DNA of 64,000 bases from Candidatus Latescibacterota bacterium (GCA_022822725.1 JAJEAN010000006.1:1-64000); one strand, 5' to 3'; shown: positions 1-9,575, numbered from the stretch's first letter. Translations and numbers: made by a program. The notes: a model not told the origin generated them from the letters alone.

Positions 1-3000
1 TGCTGTAGTACATGCCACCCGCGTTGTCCCGGAAGATGATGCCGTTGTTGTCCTTGCCGCCCATGGCATACGCGCCGCGGCCAATGTAAGTGGCGTTCAC
101 GATCACCGGACGGGCGTAAGGCGTGCCGTCCTCGGGGTCCGTGCCGCCGTCGTGCTCGCCGGCATGATCGCCGATGGCCGGGTCCTGGATCGAGAACCAG
201 TACTGGTGCTCGCCCCGGAAGCCCTCGTCGTAGTCGAAGGCGTCATCGCCTGCGAAGGCCGAGACCAGGTAGCGCGTGTTGACCGTACCGCCGAACCACT
301 CGAAGCCGTCGTCCTGGTTGAAAAAGACCTCCACGTGCTCGATGGTCGTGCCGCGGCCCACGCCGCCCATGGTCAACCCGTTGATCTCGTTGTCGGCGCC
401 GATGACCGCGCCGCCGTGGCGGATCGAAACGTAGCGGAAGACGCCCGAGTTGTCGTCGTCATTGGGATTCGCGCCACCGCCGTAGATGCCGCGCGGTTCG
501 GTCGTCGCGTCGATCCCTTCTATATTGTTCAGGCCCGTGGCCGTGTTGATGGACGCCTTGCCCAGGATGATGACGCCGCCCCACAGGCCGCGCGATGCCG
601 TCGGAGAGGAGAGCAGGATGTCGTTGGGATCGTCCACGTCGTCGGCCTCGGCCGTGAAGATGATGGGGTTCTCGGCCGTGCCGTTGGCGAAGATCTTGCC
701 GCCCCGGGCCACGATGAGGGCCGTGTCCTCGCCCTCGGCGCTCGTGGGCTTGCCCTTGATGACCGTACCGGCCTCGATCGTCAGCGTCTCGCCGTCTTCG
801 ACGAAGACCAGGCCGGAAAGCACGTACTCCGTGTCGGAGGTGAAGGTGACATTGCCATCGATGTCGGCATCGGTGATGAGACGCCGGCCGTCATCGACCA
901 GTTCGGTCTCGCCCACGTAGCCCATCTGCGACAGGGCCGTCCAGCCGGAAAGCCACAGGTCCTGGCGGCTGAAAGCGCCCGTGTAACTCGTCTGCGTCAG
1001 TCTACCGTCGGCATTGGGATTGAAGGTGGCCGGGATCTGCCACACCTTGCTGCCGTCCAGGGCCGGGCTCGTGCTCGTGGGCCTCGGATCCAGGCCTTCG
1101 TTTCGGCTCCAGCTGATGCCCTGGAGCCTAGGGTCCGCGATCCGGATCACGTTCGACGCGTCGGCCAGGAGCGCATCGGTGTGGGCATCGCCGCCCAGGT
1201 CGGCCGGCGTGCTGCCCGAGCCGAAGGCGCCCAGGATATTGTATTGGAAGGCCAGGTCGCCCGTGTCCAGCCGCGCCTTGCTGTCCTGCGCGCTGCGGGA
1301 CGGGTCCAGGTCCTCGATGGAAAGCATGCGGCCCTTGAACTCGGTGAAGATGCTGTTGTAATACATCCCGCCTGCGTTGTCCCGGAAGATGATGCCGTTG
1401 TTGTCCTTGCCGCCCATGGCGCCGGCGCCGCGGCCGATGTAGGTCGCGTTCACGATCACCGGACTGGCGTAGGGCGTGCCGTCCTCGGGGTCCGTGCCGC
1501 CGTCGTGCTCGCCGGCATGATCGCCGATGGCAGGGTCCTGGATCGAGAACCAGAACTGGTGCTCGCCCCGGAAGCCCTCGTCGTAGTCATAGGCGTCATC
1601 CCCGGCAAAGGCCGAGACCAGGTAGCGTGTATTGACCGTGCCGCCGAACCACTCGAAGCCGTCGTCCTGGTTGTAGAACACTTCCACGTGCTCGATGGTC
1701 GTGCCGCGGCCCACGCCGCCCATGGTCAATCCGTTGATCTCGTTGTCGGCGCCGATGACCGCTCCGCCGTGGCGGATCGATACATAACGGAAGACGCCCG
1801 AGTTGTCGTCATCGTCCGGGTTGCTGCCGCCGCCGTAGATACCGCGCGGTTCGGTCGTCGCGTCTATACCTTCTATGTTGTTCTCGCCCGTGGCCGTGTT
1901 GATGGACGCCTTGCCCAGGATGATGACGCCGCCCCAGAGCCCGCGTGAAGCGGTGGGGGACGAGAGCAGGATGTCGTTCGGATCATCCACGTCGTCGGCC
2001 TCGGCCGTGAAGATGATGGGGTTCTCGGCCGTGCCGTTGGCGAAGATCTTGCCGCCCCGCGCCACGATAAGGGCCGTGTCTTCGCCCTCGGCGCTCGTGG
2101 GCTTGCCCTTTATGACCGTGCCGGCCTCGATCGTCAGCGTCTCGCCGTCTTCGACGAAGACCAGGCCGGACAATACGTACTCCGTGTCGGAGGTGAAGGT
2201 CACATTGCCATCGATGTCGGCATCGGTGATCAGACGCCGGCCGTCGTCGACCAGTTCGGTCTCGCCCACGTAACCCATCTGCGACAGGGCCGTCCAGCCG
2301 GAAAGCCACAGGTCCTGGCGGCTGAAAGCGCCCGTGTAACTCGTCTGAATCAGACTATCGTCGGTATTGGGACTTATGGAAGAGGGGATCTGCCATATCT
2401 TGCTGCCGTCCAGGGCCGGACTCGTGCTCGTGGGCCTCGGATCCAGGCCCTCGTCCCGGTTCCAGCTGATGCCCTGGAGCATCGGGTCCGCGATCCGGAT
2501 CACGTTCGACGCGTCGGCCAGGAGCTCAGTGGTATGCGGATCGCCGCCCAGGTCGGCCGCCGTGCTCCCTGCGCCGAAAGCGCCCAGGATATTGTACTGG
2601 AAGGCCAGGTCGCCCGCGTCCAGCCGCGCCCTGCTGTCCTGCGCGCTGCGGGTCGGGTCCAGGTCCTCGATCGACAGCATGCGGCCCTTGAACTCGGTGA
2701 AGATGCTGTTATAGTACATGCCGCCCGCGTTGTCGCGGAAGATGATGCCGTTGTTATCCTTGCCGCCCATGGCATTCGCGCCGCGGCCGATGTAAGTGGC
2801 GTTCACGATCACCGGACGTGCGTAGGGCGTGCCGTCCTCGGGGTCCGTGCCGCCGTCGTGCTCGCCGGCGTGGTCGCCGATGGCCGGGTCCTGGATCGAG
2901 AACCAGAACTGGTGCTTACCCCGGAAGCCCTCGTCGTAGTCATAGGCGTCATCGCCTGCGAAGGCCGAGACCAGGTAGCGCGTGTTGACCGTGCCGCCGA

Positions 3001-3600
3001 ACCACTCGAAGCCGTCATCCTGGTTGTAGAACACCTCCACGTGCTCGATGGTCGTGCCGCGGCCCACGCCGCCCATGGTCAACCCGTTGATCTCGTTGTC
3101 GGCGCCGATGACCGCTCCACCGTGGCGGATCGATACGTAGCGGAAGACGCCCGAATTGTCGTCATCGTCCGGGTTGCTGCCGCCGCCGTAGATGCCGCGC
3201 GGTTCGGTCGTCGCGTCTATACCTTCTATATTGTTCAGGCCCGTGGCCGTGTTGATGGACGCCTTGCCCAGGATGATGACGCCGCCCCACAGGCCGCGGG
3301 AAGCGGTGGGTGAGGAGAGCAGGATGTCGTTGGGATCGTCCACGTCGTCGGCTTCGGCCGTGAAGATGATGGGGTTCTCGGCCGTGCCGTTGGCGAAGAT
3401 CTTGCCGCCCCGCGCCACGATGAGGGCCGTGTCTTCGCCCTCGGCGCTCGTGGGCTTGCCCTTGATGACCGTGCCTGGCTGGATCGTCAGCGTCTCGCCG
3501 TCTTCGACGAAGACCAGGCCGGAAAGCACGTAGGTTCTGTCTGAGGTAAAGGTTACGTTACCGACGATATCGTCGTCAGTGATGGTTACGGGATCGGTGA
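1..3600 (-). repeat. Tandem 1353-bp coding repeat, at least 2.6 copies
   Basis: The segment holding the AGTACAT-like string recurs at 7, 1360 and 2713, an exact 1353-bp spacing (451 codons). The copies are nearly identical over their length, so duplication or gene conversion is recent. Differences cluster in short stretches, for example around 1012-1030 against 2360-2380. A short-read assembly could have collapsed further copies. Confidence 0.9.
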
Positions 3601-3673
3601 GTGACTGTGCTTCTGCGAGGACTGGTACAAAGAACGGAACAGCAATTAAGGCGATGGAAATCCACCGAAACAT
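1..3673 (-). CDS. Secreted protein of tandem 451-residue beta-helix-like units (partial, runs off left edge)
   Basis: The reading frame is open on the minus strand from an ATG at 3673 to the window edge, about 1,224 codons without a stop. The start has a strong AAGGAG site. Residues 1-22 form a signal peptide (hydrophobic IALIAVPFFVPV, then AEA-QS). The mature part consists of near-identical units of 451 residues. Each contains the motifs YVLSGLVFVEDGETLTI, GTVIKGKP, RGGKIFANGTAENPIIFTA, LWGGVIILGKA, YVSIRHGG, INGLTMGGVG, DDGFEWFGG and DYDEGFRG. The regular short hydrophobic strands and G-rich turns look like a right-handed parallel beta-helix. Similar proteins of unknown function occur in Bacteroidetes-like bacteria near TonB receptors. 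The gene lies 88 bp downstream of a TonB-dependent receptor on the same strand and is probably co-transcribed with it. The C-terminus, which would show any sorting domain, is outside the window. Confidence 0.85.
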   Translation of the reverse strand, partial: MFRWISIALIAVPFFVPVLAEAQSLTDPVTITDDDIVGNVTFTSDRTYVLSGLVFVEDGETLTIQPGTVIKGKPTSAEGEDTALIVARGGKIFANGTAENPIIFTAEADDVDDPNDILLSSPTASRGLWGGVIILGKASINTATGLNNIEGIDATTEPRGIYGGGSNPDDDDNSGVFRYVSIRHGGAVIGADNEINGLTMGGVGRGTTIEHVEVFYNQDDGFEWFGGTVNTRYLVSAFAGDDAYDYDEGFRGKHQFWFSIQDPAIGDHAGEHDGGTDPEDGTPYARPVIVNATYIGRGANAMGGKDNNGIIFRDNAGGMYYNSIFTEFKGRMLSIEDLDPTRSAQDSRARLDAGDLAFQYNILGAFGAGSTAADLGGDPHTTELLADASNVIRIADPMLQGISWNRDEGLDPRPTSTSPALDGSKIWQIPSSISPNTDDSLIQTSYTGAFSRQDLWLSGWTALSQMGYVGETELVDDGRRLITDADIDGNVTFTSDTEYVLSGLVFVEDGETLTIEAGTVIKGKPTSAEGEDTALIVARGGKIFANGTAENPIIFTAEADDVDDPNDILLSSPTASRGLWGGVIILGKASINTATGENNIEGIDATTEPRGIYGGGSNPDDDDNSGVFRYVSIRHGGAVIGADNEINGLTMGGVGRGTTIEHVEVFYNQDDGFEWFGGTVNTRYLVSAFAGDDAYDYDEGFRGEHQFWFSIQDPAIGDHAGEHDGGTDPEDGTPYASPVIVNATYIGRGAGAMGGKDNNGIIFRDNAGGMYYNSIFTEFKGRMLSIEDLDPSRSAQDSKARLDTGDLAFQYNILGAFGSGSTPADLGGDAHTDALLADASNVIRIADPRLQGISWSRNEGLDPRPTSTSPALDGSKVWQIPATFNPNADGRLTQTSYTGAFSRQDLWLSGWTALSQMGYVGETELVDDGRRLITDADIDGNVTFTSDTEYVLSGLVFVEDGETLTIEAGTVIKGKPTSAEGEDTALIVARGGKIFANGTAENPIIFTAEADDVDDPNDILLSSPTASRGLWGGVIILGKASINTATGLNNIEGIDATTEPRGIYGGGANPNDDDNSGVFRYVSIRHGGAVIGADNEINGLTMGGVGRGTTIEHVEVFFNQDDGFEWFGGTVNTRYLVSAFAGDDAFDYDEGFRGEHQYWFSIQDPAIGDHAGEHDGGTDPEDGTPYARPVIVNATYIGRGAYAMGGKDNNGIIFRDNAGGMYYS

Positions 3674-3761
3674 ACCTTCTCCTTATAGGTCTTGCGGTGA
3701 TATGGTGATGACGAATGCATAAACATCCTCGCAGGTCGACCGGATGGCCGGATGGCCGTGG

Positions 3762-6704
3762 CTATATCCCGTACGAGAAACCAACAGAGTACGTACGCCC
3801 TCTCTTGTAAAGACTGCGGATGAACTCTTCGTTATTGAAGGGGTGCACCTTCTTGATGTCCGGATCCAGCAGGTTCTTGGCGGAGAACTTCAGGGTTACC
3901 CGATCCCAAAGCCGCTGCGATCCCGTGATATCGAGCATGCCCGCCGGCTGCTCGAAGGCGTTGGGCGTTCCTCCGGTACTCACTTCGGAAAGCCGTTCGC
4001 CGAAGACATTGTAATGGACACTTACCAGGGTACCCGTATCCGTGTTGTCGTACATGGCATCGAAATTTACCACGTAGGGAGACTGCCCCTGCAACTCTCG
4101 GGTATCCCCCGCGTTGGGATCGAGTGCCCGAATGACAGCGAGTTCCGACGGCGCGATATCCACCTGGGACCTGACCAGGGACAGGTTGCCGCCGATCTGG
4201 AAATTGCTCAGAGAAGGATGCAACTGGTCGAGCCGCGTCCGGTACTCCAGTTCCACCCCGGTAACGAAGGCCGCGTCGACGTTCTGAAACTGGATTTCGC
4301 CGTTTGTCGTCACGATCACCCGCTCGATCGGATTCTCAAACTTCTTGTAGAAATAGCTGAGCGCATAGATCTCGCCGGGGCGGGTGAACCACTCCCAGCG
4401 CAAATCGTAGTTGTCGATCAATGTCCGCTTCAATTCGCTGTTACCGACGAAAATATAATCGCCGACGAAGAGAAAGGAGGCGAACGGCGCGAGTTCCCGG
4501 AAGGAAGGCCGTGCCAGCGTCCGGCTGTAAGCGCCCCGGACATTCATATTGTCCACGACCTCGTATACCGTGTTGACCGACGGCAGCCAGTCCTTTTCGT
4601 CCAGATTGCCCGGAGAAAGCGAAGGCTCGTGGCTGACCACATCCAGCAGGGTGGACTCGTACCGAGCGCCGCCTGTGACCTTGAACCGCCTGGAAAAAGG
4701 CAGGTCCAGCATCACGTAACCGGCCATGATCTCCTGTTCGCCGTCATAGTTGTTCTTCAGATCGGAATCTTCGGACACGAAGTTCCCGAACCGGGTAAAC
4801 CCGGGCGTATCCTGAAATGCATCGGGCAGGATGCCGGTGCGCGCCGAGGAGAAGAAGACCACCGGGTCGTTCCGGTATTGCAGGTTGTCCTGGCGGAAAG
4901 AGAACCGCCGTTCCCTGAAGGTGTGGTCCTTGTCGAGGTAAGCGCCACCGAGCTTCAGCCGGGCCGTCAGCCCGGACCACGGCGAGAAGGGCAGCGTTAA
5001 GTCCAGTTTGAAATCCCGGTTTGTTTCTTCCAGGTTCCTGAAGTAACGGGTAGGCGCGGCGTAGTTCGACAGGGCGATCGTATAGCTGTCGATATCCGAA
5101 GCACCCTGTCCCTCCGCGTCCACGGTCTGGAATTCATTGGTGAAGAAACGAAGGTCCGGCTCGTCCTGGGTGGACCTGATGAAGGCGCCGTTCCACTCGA
5201 TTTCCAGGTTGGATACGGACGGCAGAACGTGCTTGCCCCGGAACTGCAGGGACCGCATCTCGCGTTCGATGAAGGACAGCACGCGCGTTTCGTACCGGAC
5301 GTTGTCACCGGGCAGGGAGGAAGGCCAGGCGCCGGTCTGGTACCTGGACTGCTTCTCGCCGCTGCGATTGTAGAGCACGTTGGCGCCGATTTCGTGGGTG
5401 ATGCTCGGACGGTAGGTGGCGTTCACCAGTCCGCCCCACAGCACCTCCTCCGATCCGTTTGTATCCGTCGCGAAACGCTCCCTGTTCAGCCCTTCCGATT
5501 CCCGGGACACGCGCTTCCATATCCCGGAAGCGCCGTTGTCGTAGGCCGAGATGTTCCGGTTGTAGCTCACGCTGCCCAGCATCCCGAAGGGGCGGTCGAA
5601 AACCGTCGTCTGGTTGCCGATTGAAAAAGAATAACTCTGCCCCAACGCGCCTTCTGTCGTGGTCGGCGTCATCGATTTGTCGCCAAAGGACTTGGAATAC
5701 AGGTCCAGCAACTGGGCGGCTTCCGGATCCCGCAAGGCGCTGGTAATGCTGGGTATCTCCACGTCGGGATCCTGCAGCGCCAGGGGAATGTCACGGGTGC
5801 CGTCGTCGAAGCCCAGGAAATCATATTCCCCGCCGTCGTAGCTCAGTATGTCCTTGAAGGACGACTGGGAGTTGTACTTCGTGGAGGTAGAGAAGGACAT
5901 GGTGAAGGACTCGGGAAGCGACTTGGTCTTCACGTTGACGCTGCCGCCGGTGAAGTTACCGGGCTTGTCCGGCGTGAAGGTCTTTTCCGTGGTGATGTTG
6001 TCCAGCAGGTTCGTCGCGAAGATATCCATCTGGACCGACTTGCTGTTGGGATCGGTATTCGGCAGTGAGGTGCCGTTCAGTTGCGCGCTGCTGTACCTTT
6101 CCCCCAGTCCGCGAATGTAGACGTACTTGCCGTCCACCACCGATGCGCCGGTGACGCGGGTCATGGCCGCGGCCACGTCGCCCTGGGCGCCTCTGGATAT
6201 ATCCTCTGCGCTGATGGCGTCGCTGATGGAGAGTGCGTTCTGGCGCTGCTTCAACAGTGAAGCTTCCGTGTTCTGCAGGGACCGGGCCGTTACTTCCACC
6301 ACGTCCGCCATGATGAGTTCCGGATCTACGGCGATGTCGATTCTGCTCACCTGGCCGGTGTCCACCTGAATCTCGGTCACCCGCTTCTGCGCGAACCCGA
6401 TCATGGATACCAACACCGTGTGCTGGCCCACCGGGACGTTTCGGATCAGGAAGGTGCCTTCGAGATCGGCCATCGCGCCAAGCTGGAGTCCCACCACCGT
6501 GACCGTTGCGCCGATGAGGGGATCGCCCGTCTCCGAGTCGACGACCGTACCCGAAATGCGGCCTGTCGATTGTTGCGCGCCAGCCTCCGCGGCCGTACCG
6601 AGCAGAATCGCGGCCGCGATCAACACGGCGAGCATCGAACTGAACAGACGCCCTGGCTCGATCTTCGGGTACTGTAGAATTGAATTCCGTTTTACCGACT
6701 TCAT
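3762..6704 (-). CDS. TonB-dependent outer-membrane receptor with N-terminal carboxypeptidase-regulatory-like domain
   Basis: 980 residues. Signal peptide 1-43 (hydrophobic 24-39, cleavage near AGA-QQ). Residues about 47-127 form a carboxypeptidase D regulatory-like beta-sandwich (GRISGTVVDSETGDPLIGAT). A plug domain spans about 150-260 with the conserved YIRGLGERYSSAQLNGTSLP segment and GGSVNVKTKSLPESF. The rest is a beta-barrel of alternating aromatic strands ending VGFSYGI. The family imports large or scarce ligands (siderophores, vitamins, glycans, some phosphorus compounds) using TonB energy; the substrate cannot be read from sequence. The ATG has an AAGGGAG site 7 nt upstream. It heads a unit with the tandem-repeat secreted protein. 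Two Pho-box-type promoters lie directly upstream, pointing to induction under phosphate starvation. Confidence 0.93.
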   Translation of the reverse strand: MKSVKRNSILQYPKIEPGRLFSSMLAVLIAAAILLGTAAEAGAQQSTGRISGTVVDSETGDPLIGATVTVVGLQLGAMADLEGTFLIRNVPVGQHTVLVSMIGFAQKRVTEIQVDTGQVSRIDIAVDPELIMADVVEVTARSLQNTEASLLKQRQNALSISDAISAEDISRGAQGDVAAAMTRVTGASVVDGKYVYIRGLGERYSSAQLNGTSLPNTDPNSKSVQMDIFATNLLDNITTEKTFTPDKPGNFTGGSVNVKTKSLPESFTMSFSTSTKYNSQSSFKDILSYDGGEYDFLGFDDGTRDIPLALQDPDVEIPSITSALRDPEAAQLLDLYSKSFGDKSMTPTTTEGALGQSYSFSIGNQTTVFDRPFGMLGSVSYNRNISAYDNGASGIWKRVSRESEGLNRERFATDTNGSEEVLWGGLVNATYRPSITHEIGANVLYNRSGEKQSRYQTGAWPSSLPGDNVRYETRVLSFIEREMRSLQFRGKHVLPSVSNLEIEWNGAFIRSTQDEPDLRFFTNEFQTVDAEGQGASDIDSYTIALSNYAAPTRYFRNLEETNRDFKLDLTLPFSPWSGLTARLKLGGAYLDKDHTFRERRFSFRQDNLQYRNDPVVFFSSARTGILPDAFQDTPGFTRFGNFVSEDSDLKNNYDGEQEIMAGYVMLDLPFSRRFKVTGGARYESTLLDVVSHEPSLSPGNLDEKDWLPSVNTVYEVVDNMNVRGAYSRTLARPSFRELAPFASFLFVGDYIFVGNSELKRTLIDNYDLRWEWFTRPGEIYALSYFYKKFENPIERVIVTTNGEIQFQNVDAAFVTGVELEYRTRLDQLHPSLSNFQIGGNLSLVRSQVDIAPSELAVIRALDPNAGDTRELQGQSPYVVNFDAMYDNTDTGTLVSVHYNVFGERLSEVSTGGTPNAFEQPAGMLDITGSQRLWDRVTLKFSAKNLLDPDIKKVHPFNNEEFIRSLYKRGRTYSVGFSYGI

Positions 6705-6793
6705 TCAGATACTCCCTTCGCTGTATGCTGATGTGCCTGCTTTTAGATGCGTTTTGCGCACTGTCTGTCAGTTTAAGACTATTGACCGCCCGC

Positions 6794-6848
6794 ATTATAA
6801 AGAGGTTGTTTGACGATTCTGTTACGAACAGTACACAAGGCCATGACA
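6794..6848 (-). promoter_or_regulatory. Candidate PhoB-activated promoter P1 of the TonB receptor operon
   Basis: Read on the minus strand, half-sites TGTCA (6848-6844), TGTGT (6837-6833), CGTAA (6826-6822) and CGTCA (6815-6811) recur with an exact 11-bp period. The last is followed, after an 11-bp spacer, by a consensus TATAAT (6799-6794). There is no separate -35 box: the last repeat occupies that position. This matches the known layout of PhoB-dependent promoters (11-bp direct repeats of TGTCA replacing the -35). The outer half-sites are strong and the two inner ones weak. The receptor start lies about 90 bp downstream. The 6705-7331 stretch contains this promoter, P2, the ppk promoter and a 26-bp repeat; I see no convincing gene in it. 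Confidence 0.72.
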
Positions 6849-6993
6849 ACGACGATTTTTTTCCATTGGCCCGGATCGCGGGCCGCATATGCGCCATCGG
6901 GGGGTGAGGGGTGAACCGACGGGGTGCTCATACCGCGCTCTTTTCCATGAATACCCCGCATCGCTTCGACAGGTTTATGCACGTTTGCGGCTT

Positions 6994-7037
6994 ATGATAA
7001 CGATGCCGGGTGACAAAGCCATGACGGAGGCATGACA
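6994..7037 (-). promoter_or_regulatory. Candidate PhoB-activated promoter P2 of the TonB receptor operon
   Basis: On the minus strand, TGTCA (7037-7033), CGTCA (7026-7022) and TGTCA (7015-7011) are spaced exactly 11 bp apart. They are followed after 11 bp by TATCAT (6999-6994), a 5/6 match to the sigma-70 -10 box. The geometry is identical to P1, 200 bp further from the gene. The half-site orientation points to the receptor operon rather than to ppk on the other strand, although a bound PhoB could also affect ppk. Confidence 0.7.
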
Positions 7038-7091
7038 ATACGATTTGCATCCATTTTTTCTCTCCGGCGGGGCCGACAGGATAAAGACGGC

Positions 7092-7121
7092 TTGACAAAA
7101 TCTCCTGGCGTCTCGTTTAAT
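7092..7121 (+). promoter_or_regulatory. Candidate sigma-70 promoter of ppk
   Basis: TTGACA at 7092-7097 is followed after 18 bp by TTTAAT at 7116-7121. It faces ppk and would give a leader of about 200 nt that includes the 26-bp repeats. Confidence 0.5.
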
Positions 7122-7243
7122 TGTTATCTGGACCGTCCCCCTGTATGGTTGATCCGGGTCCGGTCAGATCCGCCAGGTCCGGTTCGTACCGGCCGTGGGC
7201 ATCCGAATCATCCATCGAGGTGCGGAACCGCGCGCGTCAGCCT

Positions 7244-7316
7244 GTTACATGGCGCGGCGCCGCCTGTCACAACATGCCGCAGTGCCGCCCGTTACATGGC
7301 GCGGCGCCGCCTGTCA
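7244..7316 (+). repeat. Two copies of a 26-bp GC-rich repeat in the ppk leader
   Basis: The 26-bp string starting GTTACATGGCGC and ending GCCTGTCA occurs at 7244-7269 and 7291-7316 (47-bp period). Each copy contains a self-complementary GGCGCC core. Read in the opposite orientation it resembles the 23-bp minisatellite at 30858-30990 (shared CCCGTT-CATGGCGC), so it may belong to a dispersed repeat family. Confidence 0.7.
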
Positions 7317-7331
7317 TCCCTGCGAACTGAT

Positions 7332-9575
7332 ATGACCGCTGAAAGAGGAAACAACAACAGGACCGCCACGGTCCGTACCATCGCGTCCAGGAGAGCGGGG
7401 CGCCGTTTTACCCACAAGCCCCGGCCTCCCGAGGTGCCGCTGGTGACGAACTACTGGCGCCCGGAACACTTCTTCAACCGGGAACTGAGCTGGATGGAAT
7501 TCAACGCGCGGGTGCTGGAAGAAGCGCTGGACCCGACGGTTCCCCTGCTGGAACGGGTGAAGTTCCTGGCCATATTCAGCACCAACCTGGACGAGTTCTT
7601 CATGATCCGCGTCGCCGGCGTGAAGAGACAGATCGACGCGCAGGTCCAGTCGACGCGGACCGCCGACGGCCTCAGTCCCCGGGAGGTGATGACCGCGCTT
7701 TCGGCCAGGATGCACGAACTGGTCAACAAGCAGCACGGCCTGTTCATCAACGAGATCATCCCGCAGCTCACCGAGCAGGGAATCGATATCCTCAAGCCGG
7801 AGCAACTGAGCGACGCGCAGAAGGAGTACCTGGAAGAGTATTTCCGGAAGACCATCCTGCCCGTGGTGACCCCGCTGGCAGTGGATCCCGGCCATCCGTT
7901 TCCCTACCTGGCCAACGGCACGCTCTGCCTCGTGGCCGAGATCCGCAAGATCCAGAAGTCCGTTTTCCCCCATACGAACCTCTCGGTCATCCACCTGCCT
8001 ACCTCGGTCATTCCGCGGTTCCTGGAACTCCCTTCCGAAAACGGCCGGCAGGCGTTCTTCATGCTGGAAGACGTCATCCAGATGAATCTCGACCAGTTCT
8101 ACAACGGTTACGAGGTGCTGAACTGCGCGTCGATCCGCGTGACGCGGGACGCCGACGTGGATTACGAGGAAGAAGGCGCGGAGGACCTGCTCAAGGTCAT
8201 CGAGGAGGGCATCAGGAACCGGCGTAACGGGGCTGCGGTACGGCTGCAGTACGACCCCGAGCTGTCTTCTCGCATCCTGGACGTCCTGGTGGATGAGCTG
8301 GAGCTGGAACCGGAAGATCTCTACCCCACCGAGGGCTTCACCGCTTTTTCCGATCTCATCGAACTTTACGACGCCGTAGACCGGCCCGATCTCATGGACG
8401 AACCCTTCCCGCCCCAGCCGGCGATGTCCTTCGAAGGCGCGCCTTCCATTTGGGACGCCATCAGGAAGGATGACATCCTGCTGCACCATCCCTTCCATCA
8501 ATTCAACGCGGTAGTCCGGTTCGTTTCGGAAGCGGCGGAGGATCCCCAGGTACTCGCCATCAAGATGACGCTGTACCGGGTCAGCGCGAATTCGCCCATC
8601 ACCCGGGCGTTGACGCGGGCGGCGCTGAACGGCAAGGAAGTTTCTGTGCTGCTGGAGTTAAAGGCCCGTTTCGACGAGGCCGCGAATATCCAGTGGGCCA
8701 GGCAGCTGGAGGAGGCGGGAGCCCATGTCATCTACGGCATACCGGGCATCAAGGTCCACTGCAAGGCCTGCCTGGTCGTGCGCCGGGAGGGCGAGGGGAT
8801 ACACCGGTACTGTCACCTGGGTACGGGGAACTACAACGACAAGACGGCGCGTATCTACGCCGATTTCGGCCTGTTCACCGACAAGGAGGAATTCGGCGAG
8901 GACGTGACGCAACTGTTCAACCTGCTGACGGGCTACGCGCTGCCCTCGCGCTTTCACCATCTCATCCTTTCGCCCACGTCGATGCGGGAGGACATGGTGA
9001 AGCGGCTGCAGCGGGAGAGCGATCGGGCCCGCGCCGGGCAACCGGCCCTCGTGATCGCGAAGATCAATTCCCTCGTCGACCCGGACATGATCGTGGCCCT
9101 TTACAAGGCCTCCCAGGCCGGTGTGCGGATACAACTGATCATCCGCGGCATATGCTGCCTGAGACCGGGCGTCCCGGGGTTGAGCGAGAACATCAGCGTC
9201 ATCAGCATCGTCGACCGGTTTCTCGAGCATGTCCGGCTGTTCTATTTCTACAACGACGGGAACCCGGAATACCTGTTTTCCAGCGCGGACTGGATGGACC
9301 GGAACCTCAACCGGCGGGTCGAGATTTCGTTCCCGGTCATCGACAGGGCGCTCCAGGCGGAGCTATGGGCGTATTTGAAGATACAGCTGAAGGACAACGT
9401 GAAGGCACGCGAACTGCAAACGGACGGGACGTACCGGTACGTGAAGAAAGCGGGACGGCGCTTCCAGTCGCAGCGGGAACTGTACGAACTGGCCTGCGAG
9501 ACTGTGAGGATAAACGCGGACCAGATGATGAAGCGCGCCGCGACTTCCCGGTCCGCGCTGACCCCCCGGGACTGA
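7332..9575 (+). CDS. ppk: Polyphosphate kinase 1
   Basis: Reversibly makes long-chain inorganic polyphosphate from the gamma phosphate of ATP. From the ATG at 7332 the product is 747 residues. The family core starts near residue 49 (RELSWMEFNARVLEEA), so a GTG at 7443 is an alternative start; no strong ribosome site decides between them. The frame stays open upstream to 7032, but that part is repeat-rich and unlike PPK. The phosphorylated and second catalytic histidines are visible as H476 (KVHCKACLVV) and H633 (LEHVRLFYFY), with the same 157-residue spacing as H435/H592 of E. coli. The N-terminal NLDEFFMIRVAGVKRQ and the CHLGTGNYND motif are intact. It is divergent from a candidate Pho-regulated operon and close to phoBR, consistent with a phosphate-storage role. 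A bidirectional terminator follows. Confidence 0.96.
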   Translation: MTAERGNNNRTATVRTIASRRAGRRFTHKPRPPEVPLVTNYWRPEHFFNRELSWMEFNARVLEEALDPTVPLLERVKFLAIFSTNLDEFFMIRVAGVKRQIDAQVQSTRTADGLSPREVMTALSARMHELVNKQHGLFINEIIPQLTEQGIDILKPEQLSDAQKEYLEEYFRKTILPVVTPLAVDPGHPFPYLANGTLCLVAEIRKIQKSVFPHTNLSVIHLPTSVIPRFLELPSENGRQAFFMLEDVIQMNLDQFYNGYEVLNCASIRVTRDADVDYEEEGAEDLLKVIEEGIRNRRNGAAVRLQYDPELSSRILDVLVDELELEPEDLYPTEGFTAFSDLIELYDAVDRPDLMDEPFPPQPAMSFEGAPSIWDAIRKDDILLHHPFHQFNAVVRFVSEAAEDPQVLAIKMTLYRVSANSPITRALTRAALNGKEVSVLLELKARFDEAANIQWARQLEEAGAHVIYGIPGIKVHCKACLVVRREGEGIHRYCHLGTGNYNDKTARIYADFGLFTDKEEFGEDVTQLFNLLTGYALPSRFHHLILSPTSMREDMVKRLQRESDRARAGQPALVIAKINSLVDPDMIVALYKASQAGVRIQLIIRGICCLRPGVPGLSENISVISIVDRFLEHVRLFYFYNDGNPEYLFSSADWMDRNLNRRVEISFPVIDRALQAELWAYLKIQLKDNVKARELQTDGTYRYVKKAGRRFQSQRELYELACETVRINADQMMKRAATSRSALTPRD

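Noticed and set aside
152..1948. 598-codon plus-strand open frame
   Set aside because: It is antisense to the tandem-repeat protein. Its product is a repetitive Val/Ala/Arg/Asp sequence with no family pattern, while the minus strand has a signal peptide, a ribosome site and conserved motifs.
3691..3713. Third Pho box before the tandem-repeat gene
   Set aside because: TGATA and TGACG are 11 bp apart, but no -10 follows at the required spacing and the gene is probably read from the upstream promoters.
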